Below, in pieces: positions 56,346 to 64,000 of a stretch of DNA of 64,000 nucleotides. Position 1 is the stretch's first letter, and every line of letters starts with the position of its first letter. Origin of the DNA: Omphiscola glabra (taxonomy: Eukaryota > Mollusca > Gastropoda > Lymnaeidae); NCBI GenBank assembly GCA_964017045.1, contig OZ024806.1, positions 24,911,503 to 24,975,502 on the forward strand, in the 5' to 3' direction. The notes beneath the pieces were generated by a model, which did no database searches, was not told the DNA's origin, and saw only the letters and a list, made by a program, of their open reading frames with translations. Made by a program: the position numbers and the translations under genes.

Positions 56346-57432
56346 CATTTGAGCACTCCAGCCGGGTTATTTCTGCTGATATCCTTTAGCTTCATTTGAT
56401 CTGTTCAACTGCTAGAAATCTCGTATTACTTCTCATCGCACACAACACAATCTCACCATCATTTTTGTCCGACAATTTAGCACTCGAGTGGCCATCTTTG
56501 TAATCTGCAATTACAATAACAAATCCCTTTATATCCTTTATTTAACTTTGTTTTATGAAGGAAATGTAGTCCCTTCTCTTGCCAGTTCAAGGACCATGAC
56601 GATTACAAACAAAGCTATTATAGATTTAAGATCGTTCATATCAATTTGTGTTAATTTCATCCGAGAAAAAATTGTTGCGGAGAACAGAGAGTTTGTAATC
56701 AATACGTCCGTGTAAAGGGAGCCAATGAAGTAGTGGTATGACGTGATCACGTTTTTTTTTCTTTTCTTGCCTTTAGCACTAACCAATTCAAATCCCAGAC
56801 ACCAAATTTGTATATAAATTATAACGTGGATATAAGCACACAATATGTATGCCAAATATTAAATTATTAATTAACTATGTGTGATAAACATATCTGTTGC
56901 ATGGGTGAATCAATCGCTACACGTTTGTAGAATATATTTATTCGAGTACGCACCAGACGGTAAAAACAAAACACAAAAAAAGTTTGTGTATATAAGGAGT
57001 ACATACTGGGATATATGAAATATGGTGGGTACATTATTACGTGGATGACGATAACTTTAAATCCAATGATATTACAGTTGTGGAAAAAAAAGATCTTACA
57101 ATCTCTTTTAAAAAAATAAGAACTTTTTTTACCAATTAAAGAAATCTAATTCTATGGGCGTTGACAAAACATGAGTACATTTACATATTTACACCAATAC
57201 TTTCACTACAAAATAACAAAACCCAAGCAATTTACTCAAGTGAACATTTAATCTTACAAATAGAGACATGTTTACAGTTCATGGGCGTTAACAAAGTCGG
57301 ACTAACATTTTCATTAATAATTGAAAATATATTTTAGTTTATTTTTGCGAAAAGTAAAGTAGGAATATATATTTTTTTATGAGATTAGTAACATTTCTTT
57401 TTAAAAGGACATTCAAGACTGTTACAGAAGTA
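56346..57432. other. AT-rich single-copy stretch
   Basis: No gene or repeat recognised. A 100-codon minus frame (56553-56855) and a 75-codon plus frame overlap each other and have no motifs. Confidence 0.5.
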
Positions 57433-57592
57433 GGGAATGCCCAACTTCAAGGGCACGAAATGGGGGTAGGGAATGCCCAACTTCAAGGGCACGAAAGGGG
57501 GTAGGGAATGCCCAACTTCAAGGGCACGAAAGGGGGGTAGGGAATGCCCAACTTCAAGGGCACGAAGTTGGGCTTGGGAAGGCCCAACATTT
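57433..57592. repeat. 35-bp minisatellite, about 4.5 copies
   Basis: Copies of gggaatgcccaacttcaagg plus gcacgaaagggggta. Confidence 0.95.
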
Positions 57593-58149
57593 AACAATTT
57601 TAAGAAAGCAGGACATCTAAAGTATTTCTCTAGTTAAGAAATCAGCTGTCAATTAACTCTTTTAGAGACAGTGATTTAATCAGTGAACATTTAGATTTGG
57701 TAATTTAAGGTCATGTTTAGAAGGAGAAAAAATGCAGTTTAGTGGCGCCAAAAGAGGTTGGGTAGGCGTATAATATTTAGCACACAAAAAATACTTCTCT
57801 AAACGTAATGATATTAGAAGCGTAAATATCATTACATGCGTTCTTCTTTTTAACATAAAGAATTGTCATGACTTTCCGCAATAGCAGGTAGAAACTATGG
57901 CCAGATTTCCTATCATTATTAACGCGATAACATCGGGTCATATATTCTAGTAAAAAAAAAAAGAATCATCTATTTATAAGAGGACCGAATGTCCTATTCC
58001 CCTGGCGCCAAGAAAACATTCTTCTCTCGGGTTATCTAATAATTGTTCTCTGATTAATTACAAATTTAGAAAAACATCACCTGAGCACGCGATACAAGTT
58101 AGGTGTTTACATCAAATTTGACCCCACAAAATCAATTAAAAATTATGAT
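57593..58149. other. AT-rich spacer
   Basis: Nothing recognised. Confidence 0.5.
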
Positions 58150-58535
58150 CACGTGTATGTATTGGAATTATCTTCTTCTTCTTCTATATATTAAGGCCCC
58201 AAGATCAATTTATTGATCATTATGGCTCCTATGAATGTAGATGGCATTAGCAATGTTTCTGTGCCTGGTGTTGATGAGGATATTTCACTGGTTACAAGAG
58301 TAACTGAGTGAGGGTATCATGCACTGGGGGGTTGGAAGTCCTGAGGCGATAGACGCAAATGAGTCAAGTGTTGTCGCCTCAACTGTTCCTTTTGAAAGCT
58401 TGTTCCAGTCCCTGATTGTCTTTGGAGCAGAATGAGCAGTTCCTATACTGGCTTCTCGATGGTATGAGCCGGAACTACCTGTCATGGCCTCGTCGCTGTC
58501 AATGGGGGAGAGGGGCGAGTTTCTGTTTAATGCCA
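58150..58535 (-). pseudogene. Jockey-superfamily LINE C-terminus with GAA-rich tail
   Basis: The minus frame (58485-58285) contains SAPKTIRDWNKLSKGTVEAT followed by TLDSF. This is the 'P.TI.DWN.LP...V.A..L..F' block that ends reverse transcriptase proteins of jockey/CR1/RTE-type LINEs. A stop follows near 58300. About 100 bases later the minus strand ends in a gaagaagaagaagat tract, a plausible 3' tail. The catalytic domains are absent (5' truncation), so it is a dead fragment. Confidence 0.7.
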
Positions 58536-59099
58536 GAGCAGTGGACTAGCCCATTATTTATCTTTCCTTCTTGTCAGCTGTTGTCGATTTCTTGACCGGA
58601 AAACGTCCCATCGCTTTACGTAATGTTACTATTTTTAGACAAGTTTTTTGAAACATGTGTACTAGTAATGCATTTCAGCTTAAACAAAGCCGTATCATTT
58701 TTTGGTGTGTAAAATCTTACGTAAAATGAAGTTGTAAATAAGATTTAGTCTAGTTAAGACCCACTAGGCTGAGTCACTTCAACGCAGAAGTACCGAACAG
58801 CTGTTGGACGAATTGGCAAATAGAATACACAGATGTTTTATTAATATCTTTCCCCCATTTAATGACATTGGCCAAACTGAATGCCCGGATTTTCTATTAA
58901 TTGATTTCCGCCGTTAAATGACAAACTCTATAGCATAAAGTCGTATTACAATCACTTCTCAAATAAATAAGGTTCTGGTACACACAATGCTCAAACATCC
59001 CATAAACAAATTATGAATTCAAAGGTCTCTTAATGTTTCCAAAGGATGTCACCGACGACCCAGTATAAATGTATTTTCTACTTCACCTTTTTATAACAT
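58536..59099. other. Single-copy spacer
   Basis: Nothing recognised. Confidence 0.5.
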
Positions 59100-59460
59100 G
59101 TTGCATCAAAAGCACCACATTTCATCACTGCAGTCACCATACGTTATCTATTCAGTGCTGTCATTATTTTTATATCATTACTGCTACCATTATGATATCA
59201 CTGAAGGGCTACCATCGCTGCTACCATTTTGATATAATCGAAGGGCTGCCATCGCTGCGATCATTTTGATATCACTTTTCCCGGAGTAACGAAGAAAAAC
59301 AAAAACATCTGGGTGTCACCAAATGGCCACTTCCGCTTTCATCACTTAGACATCGACCACCACTGATTCCATTTGTCACCATTCTGACGTCATGGGGTTG
59401 CACCGACCACCTCAGTCACCATTTTTATGTCGACCACCACTGCTGTCATGAATTATTTTA
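59100..59460. repeat. Very degenerate ccaccattttgatatcactg repeats
   Basis: Phrases such as atcgctgctaccattttgat and gtcaccattctgacgtcat recur at irregular spacing. Probably an eroded array. Confidence 0.5.
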
Positions 59461-59649
59461 CTGCGTACAACAGAACGCCCTTGTAACGTCACTGTTATAA
59501 ATAATGCGTGAGTCTTTTCGGGTTCATTTAGCGCATTTATTTATTGTTCAGACCTTTACAGTAATCCAAAATATTATATATGCAATAAAATACACACTTT
59601 GAATACTTTAATAGTTATTAATCACTATACAGTCTCGAATATAATCCTA

Positions 59650-59875
59650 GTGGGGGTGGACATAAAAAGATGAGTCCTTCAGAGTGATCTCATTTGAAGC
59701 AATAGCGCCTAAATTATTGTACAGTTTGCCTCAGTCTTTGGGGAAATGTGAAAACGATGAAGAATCATTTAAGAGACATTTAAAGGCATTCTTCCTTGGA
59801 TAGAGTTTATGACATAAGGGCTTTTTGAGAAAGTTGAATGACATCGACACAGCGCTAAAAAAGAAATCTTCTTCA
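59650..59875 (+). pseudogene. CR1/L2-like LINE C-terminal fragment
   Basis: The forward frame reads SFEAIAPKLLYSLPQSL and ESFKRHLKAFFLG before a stop near 59803. This corresponds to the '..AP.LWNSLP' and 'FK..LK.FLF' C-terminal blocks of CR1/L2/jockey LINE reverse transcriptases. A tcttcatcatcatcac tract about 65 bp downstream resembles a LINE 3' microsatellite tail. Upstream domains are missing. Confidence 0.65.
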
Positions 59876-59879
59876 TCAT

Positions 59880-60589
59880 CATCACATCTTCACGCAAATC
59901 ATTCAGATCATGTGAAAATCCCCCAAAATCGTATCTCCTCTGATGACAAAGTGTTCATATCGACTCCATAATCAAAGTCATTTATCTCGCCTACCCACGT
60001 GACCAAAGCAAACACCCTCATTGGCCAGTCTTATTCGCCACCATTCACCTCTGCTACCAATGCAACAATGCACGGGGGAATACAGTGCTTTAACTGTGCT
60101 CAGCAAACTCTTAGCGGTGCTTCTGACATTTGAAATAATTTCTACGACAATTGATCTATTGAATATGGCATGAGCAACTATAATAAACTATTGTTTTATT
60201 CATTATAACGTCTTATTTTAGAACACTTCTGACTCCATTTATTATTATTTTTATTTTATTTGTTTTTAATTTGAAAACTCTCATTAATTGTGTCCACCAG
60301 ATTGACGGGCGACCACCTGAGATGAAAAAATTAATTGCATTCTTCAGATGAAAGTCCGTTGTAGTAAAAACACAGGCCTATAGCCATTAGTAGGAATTCC
60401 TATTCGGGTAGTATCATTACCCTACTACTTTAAATGTCAATGGGGTACACCTTTCCGAGATTTTGTACTTGGTGGGAAAAACTTGTTTACTCCGAGCTAC
60501 GGTGAGTGGGGGAGGGGTGGGGTTGTTAGCTCATGCGGATTTCTTAACGGTGACGTCAGTGCTTGAAATAACTGAGACGGTTTTTTCAG
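59880..60589. other. Single-copy spacer
   Basis: No gene or array recognised. Confidence 0.5.
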
Positions 60590-60815
60590 AAAGTAATTAG
60601 GCAGTATGATGACCGCCTGGGAACTGTAAAAAAGCGCAAACTGGAATGGTATGGCCACGTGAGAAGAAAACAAGGGCTCGCCAAAGAATACATGCAGGGC
60701 TCAACGAGAGAAGAAGAGGATAGATTTCATGTCATTGTGGCGCCCCAACGGTCCAAGGACTAAGGGACATTTAGATGTAGATATAGATGCAGATGTAGAT
60801 GCAGATGTAGATGTA
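60590..60815 (+). pseudogene. LINE C-terminal end, internally deleted
   Basis: The forward frame contains RKLEWYGHVRRKQG (about 60630-60675), MQGSTREEEDRFH and VAPQRSKD before TAA. It is the same 3' end as at 26320-26530 but lacks about 100 bp between the MQG.TR and VAPQRSKD blocks, so the RGRQRK and DNIKE blocks are gone. The tail is agatgtagatatagatgcag repeated to about 60815, replacing the GAT tail of the other copy. The upstream 'KLEWYGHV' block confirms a jockey/RTE-type endonuclease LINE. Confidence 0.8.
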
Positions 60816-61254
60816 GAGCAGAGAGCATTGTCTTTGCTTGGAATAAATGAACTTGATATGTTTAGATAAAAATGGTGGTGATTTAAAAAAAAAATTAAAT
60901 GGGGCATGCTTTCCATTTTTATTTTAAAAATTATTATTTTTATTTTAAAACGTATGTTTGTTTTTCAGATATGAGGAAATCTTTTGTTTTTATTTAGAAT
61001 GCGCTACATCAATATGTCTGTGCAGTACACAGATTTTGAAAAATATTTTTTTATTTAAAGTTATCTTTTTTCATATTTGTATACATTTGGGAGTATTGTA
61101 TAAATGTATAAATATATTTACTAAAATAAAGCTAACACTGCAAAAAGGGTCTTATCTGTGACGTCTAGTTATCCCAATATCAAAATTGACGAAGTGCATT
61201 TTACAACTGGTTACTATTGTAGTTCCCAGCCATCGCACGTGAGACTATCCCCAG
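60816..61254. other. AT-rich spacer
   Basis: Nothing recognised. Confidence 0.5.
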
Positions 61255-62641
61255 ATGTCCCATGCCGTCCCACCTAACACTATCACTTGATGCCCTGTTA
61301 AATATTCTTATTATATATTGTTTGGTCCCTACCGCTACATCGATTAGTACTACTATGTCCAGGGTATGATTATTCTTAAACTAGTTATACCACACGCTCT
61401 CACACTAACGCTACTGGAGCCCTCTCACTCGCTTCCACTTCTGGTACTACGCAACTTAAGAACACAGGTGGTTCAGCCACGAATAAATATTTAATTACAA
61501 AACTTACAACTTAATTCACACATACGAGATACATACAAATATAAAAGAAATTAAAATTAAGTGTTACAGTTTGTTACTAGTGACATAAGAGACCGGACTG
61601 GTGCGATGCTTCGTCGCTGGCCTGCGTCTGGATCCTTCTCTGGGTCAGCTACACACTCCAGGCTTCACAAAGCACACAACAAGGTTCGCCGGTCGTCCCT
61701 TCTCTCCTCTAGGTCACAGTCCTCCACCGGTGCAGGGGTGATGAGTTGCCGTCACGTTCCGGTGCTTCTACCTGTATACAAAACGTCTGCGTTGTATGCG
61801 GACTACCTGAGCTAATAATCTCGTCCAATGTTTACGTCAGAGTAGGCTCCGACTGTTCCCCAACTCTATTGGGTTATCATGTACAATGAGCTATCTTCTA
61901 AATGCTCAACTTCAACTCTTCTATAATCAAAATCAAAGCCTCTGGCTACTAGACTTTACTCGAGACTATGCTATTCTATCTAATGCTATGTTAACTGAAC
62001 CTAACATACTGAAATTAACTGAACTTAACTGGCTGTAAATAAGAATAAATACAACACATGAGCTAAAAATAAGGATTACATTCCTAATACATTAGTAATG
62101 ATTAATCATAATCTAACAGTACTTGAATAACTAATTACAATCCTAACATTTCTTACTAACATTATAATATTTTATTATGCAAATACAATTACCAATACTA
62201 ATATTACTAACCTGGCAATATCTTGAGACATACACACTATGCCAATCAAAAGTAGCCGACCAGGCCCTTGCTTCGTGATGTAAGAGAGCGACTCTCAAGC
62301 AGGCTTTCAATTTATAGGGCACCTTGGCACTGAGGAACAAAGGCAGGTCAATGCCCTACTAACCCTTTGCTTACAAAGTCGGGTCAGTACTCTTGCGACG
62401 TGTGAGTTTATCTGAACTGTTTCATAGTCCTAAGTTTTGGTAAATTTCCCTTACTTCTAAGTCTAAGCTACTCCACGGTCAAAGACCCTGATGACTTTTT
62501 CATTGTGTCTGAGTTGTGTTGCCAAACCTTAATTGGGTCATATTTGGAAAGCCCTTGGTTAGGAATGGGCCAATGAGTCTCACACTGGTGAGAACCAACG
62601 GGTCTCAACATGCCCCATGTCATCCCACGTGGCACTATCCC
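61255..62641. other. Region bounded by a diverged direct repeat
   Basis: atgtcccatgccgtcccacc (61255) and atgccccatgtcatcccacg (62610) head two direct copies of about 32 bp with roughly 25 matches. The 1.3 kb between includes an 84-codon forward frame (61561-61815) with no recognised motif and AT-rich DNA. The arrangement could be remains of a terminal-repeat retroelement, but no TG...CA ends, primer site or pol motifs were found. Confidence 0.25.
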
Positions 62642-62644
62642 TTT

Positions 62645-63434
62645 ATTATCTTTTTCCTTCTCCGCCATTTGGAAGGCGATAAAATATCCGGCAGAACGGG
62701 TATGTTTTCCCACATATAGCTACACTACACTGGTATATTCTAAACAACTATCGACCACGTAAATTAGAAGCATGCGGTGGCTTCTAGGCACACTGAGGGT
62801 TAGTGTGTGAATGATTCTATCATTTTTAGGAGTCGAAGCATTTAACGTCTACATATTAAAGGGTAGTGTTAAAAAGAGGGAATGTCCGAAACATTAAGAA
62901 AAACTAACCTTAATATTTTTTATTTTTTTTTAAACAATTGAATATGTAACATTATTAATCTGACTAAACATTTTTTAGATACTGGCCAATGTAATGTTCT
63001 ATAAAGATTAACACTATTCATACTGGCGCTGATACAAATTGTGCTGCGTGAGAGCGCTGTGGGGGGGCCTTTGTATTCACAGCCCTATTTCCTCAAACAA
63101 TACAAGTTCACACACATCAACCATCCTTAGGTATAGTGTGGATAATAACATTGGATCTGATGTTATAGTATCTTTGTACGCACTGTGAAAACTAACACTA
63201 GATGTGATTTTACTACATCTTTTATACTGTAGACGAAGTGTGAAAACTAACATTAGATCTTAAACTACACTGAACAAATCGGGGTAGGTTCGAAACATTT
63301 TCTTTATAATTCCATTGAATATCTGTCAGGATTTGTCCACATAATTGAACTTGCAATAATAAAGTGCCCTCTTCATCTCTCCTTTTGTAGCCATCTAAGA
63401 TTTTCATTAACAACATGAGTGTTTAATTCTAGGG
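62645..63434. other. Single-copy spacer with small duplication
   Basis: gtgtgaaaactaacattaga-type phrases occur twice (63185 and 63238). No gene. Confidence 0.45.
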
Positions 63435-63480
63435 CAGAGGTCCTCAAAAAAAATTTTAACTTGGGGCCCTCTGACACATT
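63435..63480 (+). mobile_element. Solitary hAT-like terminus
   Basis: CAGAGGTCCTCAAAAAAAAT followed by tttaacttggggccc resembles a hAT left end. No right end was identified within the remaining sequence. Confidence 0.4.
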
Positions 63481-64000
63481 TTTGGTGTGTCTATTTATAT
63501 AGCCTGAAAAAGAACCATAAAATTATTAATATTCACTCACACTACACCTTATCCGTAGAGCGAAATGTGGGGGTAAACAACACATTTCAAAGTGAAGAAC
63601 AATTTTAATGGACCTAAACTTCACAATATTTCAAAGAAAAGTAGGGGCCTGCTTTGGCTAGGGCGTGGCAAGGTCTAGTTAGTTTTTTTTTATTTACACC
63701 CGCTTCCATTTGTTTGGGATTTGTTGTTTAGTTGCAACATATTAGTTTGGACACATAATGTTTCATATCAGCGTCATTTGTTGACGTAATTTGGACCATC
63801 CACAGAAATTCGCAGTAAGTAATGATCATAAAGGGGTTTTATGGAATGTTAGTTATGATTGCTACGTGAAAGAATTCCATCTTTGCCAGATTATTTGATG
63901 AGTTCCATTCGATGAATCGAAGACAAAATCGAAAAGAAATGTTTCCAGTTTAAAGACGGTGCGTATACGCATTCATTTCAGCTGATAGTATGTTTGTTTA
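63481..64000. other. Single-copy end of window
   Basis: No recognisable gene or repeat. Confidence 0.45.

Noticed and set aside
61561..61815. 84-codon forward frame as a gene
   Set aside because: Composition is Ser/Arg-rich without domain signal; compatible with chance in a GC-richer patch.
61255..62641. Complete LTR retrotransposon
   Set aside because: Only a short diverged direct repeat is visible; no TG...CA ends, primer-binding site, target duplication or pol motifs.

Overview
The window looks like intergenic or intronic DNA from an animal nuclear genome. It is AT-rich, has no compact coding capacity, no operons and no bacterial-style genes, and is dominated by tandem repeats and decayed transposable elements. 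The transposon mix (RTE-like, I-superfamily and Tx1/L1-like LINE fragments, hAT miniature elements, and a SPIN-like hAT element of a family I recall being reported from the pond snail Lymnaea) is best compatible with a mollusc, perhaps a pulmonate gastropod. That host assignment is inference; no host gene in the window confirms it.

Tandem arrays: roughly 40 minisatellite or satellite arrays, with periods from 13 to about 123 bp and mostly unrelated in sequence, together cover about a third of the 64 kb. The largest are a 123-bp satellite of 41 copies (43888-48930), a 36-bp array of about 75 copies (31549-34263), a 14-bp array family (9640-11335), a 74-bp array (14106-15412) and a 28-bp array (5652-6732). 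Most of the long open reading frames (for example the 333- and 306-codon frames in the 36-bp array) are by-products of periods divisible by three, not genes.

Mobile elements: fragments of at least three LINE lineages are present. They are a 5'-truncated Tx1/L1-like element with endonuclease and reverse transcriptase remnants (38236-40340, minus); C-terminal pieces of RTE/jockey-type elements (3440-4110, 26320-26530, 29990-31030, 58150-58535, 59650-59875, 60590-60815); and I-superfamily RNase H/zinc-knuckle ends (30332-30947 and 50755-51250). One of the latter sits inside an older LINE fragment and has a perfect 15-bp target duplication. DNA transposons are non-autonomous: hAT-type elements with 8-bp duplications at 7936-8297, 12355-12559, 28912-29096 (SPIN-like) and 52680-54154; a 735-bp element with 52-bp terminal inverted repeats at 25030-25764; and several solitary hAT ends.

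No complete host protein-coding gene, rRNA or functional tRNA was recognised. One decayed tRNA-like SINE head (17271-17340, minus), three copies of a hammerhead-core-like motif and two unrecognised short frames are recorded with low confidence. The points most worth following up are the SPIN-like insertion, the nested retrotransposon, the higher-order structure and splice-signal content of the 123-bp satellite, the long-TIR element, and the density of unrelated minisatellites.
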